DNA of 32,797 nt from Acetobacteraceae bacterium (GTDB lineage: Bacteria > Pseudomonadota > Alphaproteobacteria > Acetobacterales > Acetobacteraceae), in the NCBI GenBank assembly GCA_947373495.1, contig CANBXZ010000010.1, positions 1-32,797 of the forward strand, given 5' to 3'. The first letter of the stretch is position 1. Every line of letters starts with the position of its first letter. The notes under the pieces were generated by a model. It did no database searches, was not told where the DNA came from, and saw only the letters and a list, made by a program, of their open reading frames with translations. The position numbers and the translations under genes are program-made. Positions 1-7,213 of this stretch are shown piece after piece.

Positions 1-81
1 CGCCACCACGGCGCGCAGCGCTTCCTCGGTCCACTGGGCATAGGGCAGCAGGCTCTCGGCCTGCGCGGCGTCATCAGTCAT
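1..81 (-). CDS. sspB: Probable SspB-type ClpXP adaptor, N-terminal 27 residues only
   Basis: The reading frame starts at an ATG (complement of 79-81) and runs off the left edge. The visible peptide starts MTDDAAQAES and continues LLPYAQWTEEALRAVVA. Alphaproteobacterial SspB (ClpXP protease specificity-enhancing factor) typically begins with a similar short acidic leader and an L-x-Y...(D/E)ALR-x-VV segment. SspB binds tmRNA-tagged substrates and delivers them to ClpXP, so the nearby tmRNA gene would be a functional partner, though proximity alone proves nothing. Only 27 residues are available, so the family call rests on resemblance of the N-terminus. The gene lies 105 bp downstream of, and in the same direction as, the MmgE/PrpD gene. 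Confidence 0.5.
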   Translation of the reverse strand, partial: MTDDAAQAESLLPYAQWTEEALRAVVA

Positions 82-163
82 GCAATCCCCCAAGGGCGGC
101 AGGATAGCCAATCCCGGTAAATGAAGAAAGTATGCGAGGCTGGCGGCCGGTGGTGCAGGCCTG

Positions 164-195
164 CCCAGCTTCAGGCCAGCCCAGCTTCAGGCCAG
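164..195. repeat. 16-bp tandem direct repeat at a gene end
   Basis: Two perfect, abutting copies of cccagcttcaggccag occupy 164-179 and 180-195. The right copy contains the last two sense codons and the TGA stop (complement of 187-189) of the MmgE/PrpD gene, so the left copy duplicates that gene's 3' end just beyond the stop. Confidence 0.9.
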
Positions 196-1527
196 CGTCG
201 CCATCAGGCTGGTGACGTCCGGCGCGGCTTCAAGGCCCCAGGCCGCCCGCAGCATGGCCGGCGCACGGGCGGCGAAGCCTCCGAGGCCGGCATTGTCCAG
301 GAACTTGGCCTCCAGCGCCGCGTCGCTCATCGGGTTGTCGATGCTGCCGACCGGCGCGGTGACGGTCAGCGTGGCTTCCCGGCCGTCCAGCAGGCGCGCG
401 GTCACGGTGGCGGCGCCGCGCGGCAGGCTGGTGTCCAGCCGGGCCACCACCTTGGCGCGGAAGGCGGCCAGGGCGGCATCCGCCACCGCCGGCAGCTCGA
501 AATCCGCCACGCCGGCGCGGCCGCGCACGAAGCCCAGCGCGGCGCTGTGGTGGATGGAGACGCGGGCATCGCGTTCATTGCGCACCACGCGGTCGCCACG
601 GTCCTGCAGCAGTTGGTCGCCGGCCACTTCCACGCTGGCAATGGCCTCCGGCGCTACGCCCAGCTGCGCGCGCAGCGCCAGGCAGGCGTCGATCACGGCG
701 TGGAACACGATGCCGGCCGGGTAGGGCTTGTAGGTGTTGCGGGCAATCTCCCACCGGCTGCCCAGGCCCGCGGTAATCTGCGCCACGTCCGGCGCATCCC
801 CCATGGCGCGGGCCCAGCCCAAGGGCCCCTCGATGGCGGCCGGCGCCGCCTGATAGCCTTGCTGGGCGAACAGCGCGGCCAGCATGCCGTTGCGGGCGGC
901 ATTGCCCATGCCGACGTTCTTGGCCGCGCTGGGCAGGTTCTCCACCAGCCCGGCGGACTGGCTGGCGGCGATGCCGATGGCATGCCAGGTCTGCCCGGCC
1001 GTCAGCCCCAGCAGCTTGGCCGCGGCCACCGCCGAACCAAAGCCGCCGCAGGTGGAGGTGATGTGCCAGCCGCGGGCGTAATGCCCCGGGGAGACGGCAT
1101 TGCCGATGCGGCATTCCACCTCGGCGCCCAGCAGGAAGGCGTGCAGCACCTGGGCGCCGGAAAAGCCGCGCTGTTCGGCCAGCGCCAGCGCCGCCGGGGC
1201 CACCGGGGCGCTGGGGTGGATGACGGTTTGCAGGTGGGTGTCGTCGTAGTCCAGCAGGTTGCCGGCGATGCAGTTGACGAAGGCGGCGCTCATCGCGTCC
1301 AGCTTCACGCTCTGGCCGAACACCGTGGCCACCGGGGCGCCGGCGGTCTGGCGCATCACCGCCAGCGCCGTGGTCACCGCCGGGTCCTGCGCCACGCCCA
1401 GGGCGCAGCCGATATGGTTCAGGATGCTGCGCGTCGCCTCATGCCGCAGCGCCGGGCTGATCGCCTCCCAGCGGGAGGCGGCGACGAACTCACCCAGGAT
1501 CTGGCCGGCATAGGGGGTGGTGGACAT
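187..1527 (-). CDS. MmgE/PrpD family protein (2-methylcitrate dehydratase-like)
   Basis: The 446-residue product has the usual length of the MmgE/PrpD superfamily and its typical N-terminal layout: a helical AILNHIGCALG-like segment near residue 35, followed by NCIAGNLLDYDDTH around residue 110, which carries the Asp/His-rich region conserved in the family. Members include 2-methylcitrate dehydratase PrpD, cis-aconitate decarboxylase and many uncharacterised dehydratases or isomerases of organic acids. No prpB, prpC or acnD homologue is visible nearby, so a methylcitrate-cycle role is not supported. It lies 34 bp downstream of a Bug solute-binding protein gene on the same strand, suggesting the pair imports and converts a carboxylic acid. 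The substrate cannot be read from the sequence. Confidence 0.88.
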   Translation of the reverse strand: MSTTPYAGQILGEFVAASRWEAISPALRHEATRSILNHIGCALGVAQDPAVTTALAVMRQTAGAPVATVFGQSVKLDAMSAAFVNCIAGNLLDYDDTHLQTVIHPSAPVAPAALALAEQRGFSGAQVLHAFLLGAEVECRIGNAVSPGHYARGWHITSTCGGFGSAVAAAKLLGLTAGQTWHAIGIAASQSAGLVENLPSAAKNVGMGNAARNGMLAALFAQQGYQAAPAAIEGPLGWARAMGDAPDVAQITAGLGSRWEIARNTYKPYPAGIVFHAVIDACLALRAQLGVAPEAIASVEVAGDQLLQDRGDRVVRNERDARVSIHHSAALGFVRGRAGVADFELPAVADAALAAFRAKVVARLDTSLPRGAATVTARLLDGREATLTVTAPVGSIDNPMSDAALEAKFLDNAGLGGFAARAPAMLRAAWGLEAAPDVTSLMATLA

Positions 1528-1561
1528 GGGGCTGGCTCCGCGACAGGCCGGGGGGAATGCG

Positions 1562-2548
1562 CTACTGCGCCCGCACGATCAAGCCATCCCGCGCGGCCTG
1601 GGCCCAGCGGGTGTCCTCCTGCCGGCGCAGGGCTTCGAATTCGGCCGGGCCCAGCGCGCCCAGGTCGGCGCCTATCCGCACCAGGCGGTCGCGCACCGTG
1701 GCATCCGCCAGGGCCTGCACAATGGCGGCATGCATGGCGGTGGCGATGGCCGGGGCCAGGCCGGCCGGGGCCAGCATGCCGTACCAGCCGGCAAACTCGT
1801 AGCCGGCCACCCCGGCCTCGGCCAGGGTGGGCACGTCCGGCAACAGGCTGGAACGCTGCGCCGTGGTGACCCCCAGCGCGCGGATGCGGCCGCCCTGGAT
1901 GTGCGGCAGCGCCGCCACCGTGCTGTTCCAACTGGTCGGCAGGTGGCCGGCGATCAGGTCGTTCAGCATCGGCCCGGCGCCGCGATAGGTCACCTCCACC
2001 ATCTCGATGCCCGCCAGCCGGCAGAACAGGGTGCCGGCGTAGGAAATGGCGGCGTCGGTGGTACCGAAGCCGATGCTGCGCGGGCTGGCCTTCGCCGCCG
2101 CGACCAGGTCGGCCACGGTGGCATGGGGCGCCGCGCCGCTGGCCGCCAGCAGCATGGGAAAGCGCGACAGCAGCGCCACCGCGGTGAAATCCCGCAGCGG
2201 CTGGAACGGCAGGCTGGGCATCACGTGCGGGTTCATGGTGTGGGCGCCGGTATCCACCAGGAACAGGTGGCCATCGGCGTCGCCGCGGGCGACCATTTCG
2301 CTGCCCACCACGCCATTGGCCCCGGCGCGGTTTTCCACCAGCACCTGCTGGCCGAGGATGGGCCGCAGCCCCTCCGCCAGGGTGCGGGCGAAGGCATCCG
2401 TACCGCCACCGGGCGCATAGGGTACCAGCAGCCGCACCGGGCGCTGCGGCCAGGGCCGGGCGGGTTGCGCCAGGGCAGGTGAGGCGGGCAGGGCCAGCAC
2501 CGGGGCGGCGAGGGCGCCAAGCAGCAGGCTGCGACGGGGAGGGTGCAT
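1562..2548 (-). CDS. Bug-family (TctC-type) periplasmic solute-binding protein
   Basis: The 328-residue protein starts with a basic, hydrophobic export signal (PRRSLLLGALAAPVLA) that looks cleavable near ALA-Q at residues 26-28. The mature part begins WPQRPVRLLVPYAPGGGTDAF, the first ligand-binding loop of Bug/TctC proteins, followed by VLVENRAGANG and a central VTYRGAGPM segment, all family hallmarks. Bug proteins bind carboxylates or related small molecules in the periplasm. Some serve TctAB tripartite transporters, but many are orphans. No tctA or tctB is in the window, so this one is an orphan here. It precedes the MmgE/PrpD gene in the same direction by 34 bp, and the two probably form one transcript. 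Confidence 0.93.
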   Translation of the reverse strand: MHPPRRSLLLGALAAPVLALPASPALAQPARPWPQRPVRLLVPYAPGGGTDAFARTLAEGLRPILGQQVLVENRAGANGVVGSEMVARGDADGHLFLVDTGAHTMNPHVMPSLPFQPLRDFTAVALLSRFPMLLAASGAAPHATVADLVAAAKASPRSIGFGTTDAAISYAGTLFCRLAGIEMVEVTYRGAGPMLNDLIAGHLPTSWNSTVAALPHIQGGRIRALGVTTAQRSSLLPDVPTLAEAGVAGYEFAGWYGMLAPAGLAPAIATAMHAAIVQALADATVRDRLVRIGADLGALGPAEFEALRRQEDTRWAQAARDGLIVRAQ

Positions 2549-2619
2549 GGCAGGACGTTCCGCTCTGGCGCCTGGTGGGCGCGGTTGGCGGCAGTCTCGG
2601 CCTGTGGCGAGGGGCGGTA

Positions 2620-2790
2620 AAGTGGGGGGCTTCTGTTGCCCGGTGCCCCCCGAACCGCGCTTCTTACTGCTTACGCAGCAACAGCGAGTGCAACGTTGTC
2701 GTTCGCACTTAGGATGTAGCCCGATAACGGCGGTACAATGCCGAGCAAAAGCGTTCTCTTTACCACGCGTGTCGAGCCTGTTTCACCCCC
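2620..2790 (-). ncRNA. ssrA: tmRNA coding piece with proteolysis-tag frame
   Basis: It starts at the GGGGGTG acceptor-stem strand (2790) and contains the tag codons from GCG (resume alanine, complement of 2704-2706) to TAA (complement of 2671-2673). Beyond the stop, a perfect 7-bp stem (GGGGGGC at 2645-2651 with GCCCCCC at 2624-2630, 14-nt loop) may be a pseudoknot element or the end of the piece. The exact 3' end is not determined. Confidence 0.8.
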
Positions 2791-2817
2791 ATGCGCCGCC
2801 GGTTGGAAGGGCGGTAA

Positions 2818-2908
2818 TGGTGGAGGTGCCGGGCACTGCCCCCGGGTCCACAACGATTATTCCAGAACACGTTTATCACCATAGTCGGTCGGGGTTGCCC
2901 CCGGACGA
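2818..2908 (-). ncRNA. ssrA: tmRNA acceptor piece
   Basis: This piece carries the 3' half of the tRNA-like domain: a GC-rich segment, then the T-arm sequence, then CACCTCC plus discriminator A and CCA. The CCA (complement of 2818-2820) is encoded. The 3' end is well fixed by pairing with the coding piece; the 5' end near 2908 is inferred from a weak promoter-like sequence. Confidence 0.8.
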
Positions 2909-2915
2909 CGCCGCC

Positions 2916-2944
2916 TAGATAGGCGTTTGCGCGGGGGAATTCCA
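2916..2944 (-). promoter_or_regulatory. Possible tmRNA promoter
   Basis: On the minus strand TGGAAT (2944-2939), a 17-bp spacer and TATCTA (2921-2916) form a weak sigma70-like promoter about 7 bp ahead of the inferred RNA start. The -10 also sits in a perfect small palindrome, CGCCTA-TC-TAGGCG. The -35 match is only three of six. Confidence 0.25.
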
Positions 2945-3061
2945 GGGGGCAGCGCAGGATATCGGTGCCAGTCGCCGCCTGCCTGGCCGGGCCGTGCCTG
3001 GGCGCTGGTCAGGGCATGACGGGGGCGCTACACCGCGCGCGAGAAAGATCAGAGGCGAGCC

Positions 3062-4000
3062 ATGGCGCTGACCGAAGACCAGCAGCGTGAGATCGCTGCC
3101 GCAAGGGCCGCCGAGGCGCGCACGCTGCGCCCCACCGTGCCGGCGCTGGAAGCCATGCTGTTCACCGCCCTGCCGGTGCTGGACCACGGCTTCGTCCGCG
3201 TGATCGACTACATGGGCGACGACGCCGCCGTGGTGCAGGCCGCCCGCGTCTCCTACGGCCGTGGCACCAAGGCGGTTACCGAGGACCGCGGCCTGATCCG
3301 CTACCTGATGCGCCACCGGCATTCCACGCCGTTCGAGATGTGCGAGATCAAGTACCACGTGAAGCTGCCGATCTTCGTGGCGCGGCAATGGATCCGCCAC
3401 CGTACCGCCAATGTGAACGAATACAGCGCGCGCTATTCCATCCTGGACCGCGAGTTCTACATCCCGGCGCCGGAACAGTTGGCGGCGCAGAGCGTCAGCA
3501 ACCGCCAGGGCCGCGGCGCGGTATTGCAGGGCGAGGAAGCCGCCCGCGTGCTGGAGTTGCTGCGGGAGGACGCCAGCCGCAACTACGACCACTACGTGGA
3601 CATGCTGAACGAGGATGAGGCCGGCAACCCGGTGGACCCCTCCCGCCCCGGCCTGGCGCGCGAACTGGCGCGGATGAACCTGACGCTGAACGCCTATACC
3701 CAGTGGTACTGGAAGACCGACCTGCACAACCTGTTCCACTTCCTCAGCCTGCGGGCGGATGCGCATGCGCAGTACGAAATCCGCGTCTATGCCGAGGCGA
3801 TGCTGGACACGGTGCAGGCCTGGGTGCCGCATTGCTTCGAGGCGTTCCGGGATTTCCGGCTGGGCGCGGTGACGTTCTCCGCCGGCATGCTGGGCGTGGT
3901 GAAGGCGATGCTGGCCGGGGAGGACCCGCAGCAGAAGGGCAGCGGCCTGTCGCCCCGCGAATGGCGGGAGTTGATGGCCGTGCTGGGCCGCGCACCGTGA
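3062..4000 (+). CDS. thyX: FAD-dependent thymidylate synthase ThyX
   Basis: The 312-residue product carries the ThyX signature RHRx7S at residues 112-122 ([11 protein letters not shown]) that binds dUMP and FAD. It also has HSTPFE at 87-92 and a later R-x5-Q-x-E-I-R block near 231-241, as expected for the flavin-dependent family. ThyX makes dTMP from dUMP using methylenetetrahydrofolate as carbon donor and NADPH-reduced FAD as reductant. Length is slightly above short ThyX forms because of a 30-residue N-terminal extension typical of alphaproteobacterial copies. The ATG follows a GAGGCG ribosome site by 6 bases. Its TGA overlaps the next gene's GTG start (GTGA), so translation of the two is probably coupled. 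It is the first gene of a four-gene unit and is divergent from the tmRNA. Confidence 0.97.
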   Translation: MALTEDQQREIAAARAAEARTLRPTVPALEAMLFTALPVLDHGFVRVIDYMGDDAAVVQAARVSYGRGTKAVTEDRGLIRYLMRHRHSTPFEMCEIKYHVKLPIFVARQWIRHRTANVNEYSARYSILDREFYIPAPEQLAAQSVSNRQGRGAVLQGEEAARVLELLREDASRNYDHYVDMLNEDEAGNPVDPSRPGLARELARMNLTLNAYTQWYWKTDLHNLFHFLSLRADAHAQYEIRVYAEAMLDTVQAWVPHCFEAFRDFRLGAVTFSAGMLGVVKAMLAGEDPQQKGSGLSPREWRELMAVLGRAP

Positions 4001-4284
4001 GCAGCACCACCGCCAAGGGCGCCCCGCGCGCCCCGGCGGCGGCGGCGCGCAAGCCGCGCGCCCCAGGGGCAAGCCGGGCCGGGGCCAAGGGTGCCGCCGC
4101 CAAGGGCGGCGTCCAGGGCGGTGCTCGGCTGGGCCGCCTGGGCAGTTGGGGCTGGGCGGCGCTGCTGGGCATTGGCGTCGTGGTGCTCTCCCCGGTGGTG
4201 CATGCCTTCTGGGGCGATGCCGGGGTGCTGATGCTGGGCATCTTCGGCCTGGGCTTCCTGCTCGGCCGCTGGACCGCCGTTTGA
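3997..4284 (+). CDS. Small two-helix membrane protein with basic Lys/Ala-rich N-terminus
   Basis: This 95-residue frame starts at a GTG that overlaps the thyX stop and ends in a TGA overlapping the next ATG. The first 45 or so residues are unusually rich in Ala, Lys, Arg, Gly and Pro with repeated AKG-type units, resembling a basic histone-like tail. Two hydrophobic segments follow (about residues 50-70 and 75-93), which should span the inner membrane. I do not recognise a family. Coupling at both ends argues that it is a real gene and is made together with ThyX and the HD protein. The basic tail would lie in the cytoplasm if both helices cross the membrane. Confidence 0.7.
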   Translation: MSSTTAKGAPRAPAAAARKPRAPGASRAGAKGAAAKGGVQGGARLGRLGSWGWAALLGIGVVVLSPVVHAFWGDAGVLMLGIFGLGFLLGRWTAV

Positions 4285-4880
4285 TGCATCCGGAACGGCT
4301 GGAACAGCTCTACGGCTTCCTGGCGCTGGCGGACCGGCTGAAGCACGTGCCGCGCCGGGGCCAGACCGTGCAGCCGGATGGCACCCTGCGGGCCGAGAAT
4401 TCCGCCGAGCATTGCTGGAACGCCGCGCTGGTGGCGCTGCTGCTGCATGGCGAGGACCCGGAGGCGCCGGACCTGGCCACGGTGCTCGCCATGATCGTGG
4501 CGCATGACCTGGTGGAGATCGAGGCCGGGGATACCTTCGCCTTCGACGAGGCAGGCCAACTGACCCAGGCAGCGCGCGAACTGGCCGCCGCCGATGTGGT
4601 GTTCGGCGCCCTGCCGGCGGATCTCGGCCGGCAGTTGCGCGGGCTGTGGGAGGAATTCGAGGCCGGCGAAACCCCGGCGGCGCGTTTCGCCATGGCCTGT
4701 GATCGGGCGCAGGGCTTCCTGCAAGGCGTGCTCTCGGGTGGGCATTGGTACCAGGTGGGCGTCACCGAGGCGATTTCCCGCCGCCGGATGGACCCCGCCA
4801 GCGCCGTGGCGCCGCCCTTCCGCGCCATGATCGAAGACCTGTACCGGCGGGCCCGGGAAGCGGAGATGTTCGCGCCATGA
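4284..4880 (+). CDS. HD-domain phosphohydrolase (YfbR-like nucleotidase family)
   Basis: The 198-residue protein shows an HD-domain metal site: AEHCW with His43, the AHDLVEIEAGD block with His74-Asp75, and ACDRAQ with Asp140. The spacing and the HDLVEI wording match the YfbR/YGK1-like HD hydrolases, several of which remove phosphate from deoxynucleoside 5'-monophosphates. That role would fit the thyX neighbour through dUMP/dTMP pool control, but this is inference. The start chosen is the ATG whose first base is the last base of the preceding TGA (TGATG). The stop overlaps the next gene's start (ATGA). An upstream in-frame extension exists but would run through the neighbouring membrane-protein gene. 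Confidence 0.85.
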   Translation: MHPERLEQLYGFLALADRLKHVPRRGQTVQPDGTLRAENSAEHCWNAALVALLLHGEDPEAPDLATVLAMIVAHDLVEIEAGDTFAFDEAGQLTQAARELAAADVVFGALPADLGRQLRGLWEEFEAGETPAARFAMACDRAQGFLQGVLSGGHWYQVGVTEAISRRRMDPASAVAPPFRAMIEDLYRRAREAEMFAP

Positions 4881-5806
4881 CGGTGTTGGTGTTCGGTTCG
4901 GTGGTGGCCGACATGGTGTTCCCGCTGCCGCACCTGCCCCGCCCCGGCGAGACGGTGCTGGGCGAGGCGATGCGCCTGCTGCCGGGCGGCAAGGGCGCCA
5001 ACCAGGCGGTGGCGGCGGCGCGGGATGGCGCCAAGGTGGCCTTCGCCGGCGCCGTGGGGCGGGATGCATTGGCCGAGGCCGCCCAGGCCGGCCTGCGCGC
5101 CGCGGGCGTTGACCTTTCCCGCATGGCGGAGGTCGAGGCCGCCACCGGCTGCGCCGCCGTGTGCGTGGATGCCAAGGGCCAGAACCAGATCGCGGTCGCC
5201 GCCGGCGCCAATTCCTGGGCGCTGGCCACCCAGGTGGAGGACGCGGCCCTGACCGCCGAGACCACGCTGGTGCTGCAGATGGAGGTGCTGGCGGTGGAGG
5301 TGGTGGAGATCATCCGCCGCGCCCGCAAGGCCGGCGCGCTGGTGGTGCTGAACCTGGCCCCCGCGCTGCCGCTGCCGGTGGAGGTGCTGCGGCTGGTGGA
5401 CGTGCTGGTGGTGAACGAGGCCGAGGCGACCTGGCTGATGGGCCACCTGGGCCTGGACCCGGCGACGCGCGACTTCGACGAACCGGCCAGCGCCGACCTG
5501 CGCGAAGCCATCGCCGCGCCCGAGGGCATCGCCGTGGTGGTGACGCGCGGCGAACGCGGGCTGGACGCGGTGAGCGCCGAGGGCGACCGCATCAACTACG
5601 GCACCGCCGAGGTGAAGGTGAAGGACACCACCGGCGCCGGGGATTGCTTCGTCGGCGTGCTGGCGGCGGCGCTGGACCGGGACGAGGCGTTCCCCGATGC
5701 GCTGTGGCGCGCCATGCTGGCGGCGACGCTCAGCTGCACCCGGGAAGGCGCCGCGGTTTCCTTCCCCGACGCGGCCGAGGTGGATGCCTTGCTGGCGCGC
5801 AGCTGA
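4877..5806 (+). CDS. Ribokinase-like PfkB-family sugar kinase
   Basis: The 309-residue product has both PfkB signatures: the N-terminal GGKGANQA at residues 37-44, which contacts the sugar, and the C-terminal DTTGAGDCFVG at 250-260, where Asp256 is the catalytic base and the glycines form the anion hole. Length and overall wording match ribokinase (ribose to ribose 5-phosphate), but other pentose or nucleoside substrates are possible. No ribose transporter gene is present. Its location at the end of the thyX/HD operon suggests a nucleoside or ribose salvage job rather than sugar uptake. It starts in an ATGA overlap with the HD gene and ends inside a hairpin that probably terminates the operon. 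Confidence 0.88.
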   Translation: MTVLVFGSVVADMVFPLPHLPRPGETVLGEAMRLLPGGKGANQAVAAARDGAKVAFAGAVGRDALAEAAQAGLRAAGVDLSRMAEVEAATGCAAVCVDAKGQNQIAVAAGANSWALATQVEDAALTAETTLVLQMEVLAVEVVEIIRRARKAGALVVLNLAPALPLPVEVLRLVDVLVVNEAEATWLMGHLGLDPATRDFDEPASADLREAIAAPEGIAVVVTRGERGLDAVSAEGDRINYGTAEVKVKDTTGAGDCFVGVLAAALDRDEAFPDALWRAMLAATLSCTREGAAVSFPDAAEVDALLARS

Positions 5807-5820
5807 GGCCGCGCGCCAGC
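5791..5820. terminator. Hairpin between convergent genes
   Basis: A perfect 10-bp stem (gctggcgcgc at 5791-5800 with gcgcgccagc at 5811-5820) and a 10-nt loop overlaps the end of the ribokinase gene. It lies between convergent genes and could stop transcription from both sides. There is no T-run, so an intrinsic mechanism is uncertain. Confidence 0.45.
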
Positions 5821-5828
5821 CAGCCGCA

Positions 5829-7010
5829 TCAGTCCCGCTTCTTCGCCAACTGCCGTTCCACCACCGCGGCCAGGATGCCGGCGCCGTAGGGGATGGCGGT
5901 GTCGTTGAAGTCGTATTTCGGATTGTGCACCTCGCACCCGCCGACGCTGCCCTCGCCATTGCCGACGTAGATGTAGGCGCCCGGCCGTTCCTGCAGCATG
6001 TAGGAGAAGTCCTCGCTGCCCATGACCGGCGCGCGGTTGCGGTCCACCTGCGCTTCGCCCACCAGCGCGGCGGCGGCATCGGCAATCGCCGTGGTCTGTT
6101 CCTCGGTGTTGATGACCGGCACGGTGATCTCGTTCCACAGCAACTCCGCCGTGGCGCCGAAGCCCTGCGCGATGCTGGTGGCCAGCGCCTGCATGCGGTC
6201 GTGCACCAGCTTCATCGTCTCCACCTTGTAGGTGCGCACCGTGCCCATCAGGTGGACATGCTCGGGGATGACGTTGTGCGCCTGGCCGGCGGTGAAGCCG
6301 GTGGTGGAGACCACGGCGGTGTCGATCGGCGCCACGTTGCGGGCGACGATGGACTGGAACGCGGTGACGATCTGCGCGCCGACCACCACCGGGTCGATGG
6401 TGCTTTCCGGCCGCGCGCCATGCCCGCCCCTGCCGTGGATATGGATGTCCCAGAACGCCGCGCCGGCCATCATGGCGCCGGGGCGAATGCCGTACTTGCC
6501 CACCGCCATGCCGGGGCGGTTGTGCAGGCCGTACACCTCGTCGCAGGGGAAGCGCTGGAACAGGCCGTCATTGATCATGGCCAGGGCGCCGCCGCGGCCT
6601 TCCTCGGCCGGCTGGAAGATCAGGTTCACGGTGCCGTCGAAGTTCTTCGTCTCGGCCAGGTACTTCGCCGCGCCGAGCAGCATGGTGGTGTGGCCGTCAT
6701 GGCCGCAGCCATGCATCATGCCGGGCACGGTGCTCTTGTGGCCGAAGCTGTTCTCCTCCTCCATCGGCAGCGCGTCCATGTCCGCCCGCAGGCCGATGGC
6801 GCGGTTGCCCTGGCCGTTGCGCAGCACGCCGACCACCCCGGTGATGCCGACGCCGCGATGCACCTCATAGCCCATGGCTTCCAGCCGTTCCGCCACCAGG
6901 GCGCTGGTGCGCACTTCCTCCAGCCCGATCTCGGGGTGCATGTGGAAGTCCTGGCGCCAGGCGGTGAGTTCTTCCTGCCAGTCGCGAATGCGGTTGATCG
7001 GGTTGCTCAC
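5829..7010 (-). CDS. M20 family metallo-amidohydrolase
   Basis: The 393-residue protein matches M20D amidohydrolases (hippurate hydrolase, IAA-amino-acid hydrolase, N-acyl-amino acid deacylase). It has DFHMHPE near residue 21, GLRADMDALP at 73-82, the di-metal motif GCGHDGHT at 101-108 (Cys102, His104), QPAEEG at 133-138 and GLHNRPG at 161-167. These enzymes split amide bonds in the cytoplasm; the acyl group is not readable. The start is a GTG overlapping the TGA of the upstream DUF2783 gene (GTGA). The gene is the last of a three-gene coupled unit that begins with a FAD monooxygenase, so an aromatic amide or N-acyl compound is a reasonable guess for the substrate. Confidence 0.92.
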   Translation of the reverse strand: MSNPINRIRDWQEELTAWRQDFHMHPEIGLEEVRTSALVAERLEAMGYEVHRGVGITGVVGVLRNGQGNRAIGLRADMDALPMEEENSFGHKSTVPGMMHGCGHDGHTTMLLGAAKYLAETKNFDGTVNLIFQPAEEGRGGALAMINDGLFQRFPCDEVYGLHNRPGMAVGKYGIRPGAMMAGAAFWDIHIHGRGGHGARPESTIDPVVVGAQIVTAFQSIVARNVAPIDTAVVSTTGFTAGQAHNVIPEHVHLMGTVRTYKVETMKLVHDRMQALATSIAQGFGATAELLWNEITVPVINTEEQTTAIADAAAALVGEAQVDRNRAPVMGSEDFSYMLQERPGAYIYVGNGEGSVGGCEVHNPKYDFNDTAIPYGAGILAAVVERQLAKKRD

Positions 7011-7213
7011 GGCTTGTCTCCTGTTGCGGTGGCGGCGGCCAGCGCGATGGCTTCGCGCAGCACGGCCATGTCGCCGATATGGTTGGCCAGCAGCAGCACC
7101 AGCCGGGCGTCAAGCCGGCGGGAGGCTGCCGGGTCCAGGTCACGATGCGCCTGCATCAGCGCCTCGTACAGCGCATCGGGGTCGGTCAGGCGGTCTTCGG
7201 TGCGCAGCATCAT
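7007..7213 (-). CDS. DUF2783 small protein
   Basis: This 68-residue acidic, helical protein has the core LVLLLANHIGDMAVLREAIALA at residues 41-62, which I recognise as the DUF2783 pattern. It is coupled on both sides: its ATG overlaps the stop of the FAD monooxygenase, and its TGA overlaps the GTG of the M20 gene. DUF2783 proteins are often found directly beside FAD-dependent aromatic hydroxylases, so a small partner or regulator of that enzyme is possible. The biochemical role is unknown. It lacks a signal peptide, membrane segment or cysteines. Confidence 0.8.
   Translation of the reverse strand: MMLRTEDRLTDPDALYEALMQAHRDLDPAASRRLDARLVLLLANHIGDMAVLREAIALAAATATGDKP

Larger units (their letters stand above)
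2620..2908 (-). ncRNA. ssrA: tmRNA, circularly permuted two-piece form (whole locus)
   Basis: Read on the minus strand, the locus has the alphaproteobacterial permuted order. First comes an acceptor piece ending in a T-arm-like GGACCCGGGGGCAGTGCCC and an encoded CCA (3' end at 2818). A 27-nt intervening segment follows. Then a coding piece starts GGGGGTGAAACAGGCTCGACA at 2790. The seven bases GGGGGTG pair with CACCTCC just before the acceptor ACCA end, rebuilding the tRNA-like acceptor stem between the two pieces with one G-U pair. The tag frame (complement of 2671-2706) encodes ANDNVALAVAA and ends in TAA, so the full tag would be AANDNVALAVAA counting the alanine carried by tmRNA. tmRNA rescues stalled ribosomes by adding this degradation tag. 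The outer ends, about 2908 and 2620, are estimates. Confidence 0.93.

Noticed and set aside
164-195. Possible CRISPR or attachment-site repeat
   Set aside because: The copies abut with no spacer and include a stop codon. No cas genes, integrase or tRNA are near this or the other tandem arrays.
1562-2548. Tripartite tricarboxylate transporter operon
   Set aside because: Only the binding protein is present. Neither Bug gene has a tctA or tctB neighbour in the window.
2671-2853. 60-codon minus-strand frame ending ANDNVALAVAA
   Set aside because: Only the last codons are meaningful: they are the tmRNA tag. The upstream part crosses the tmRNA intervening segment and is not a protein.
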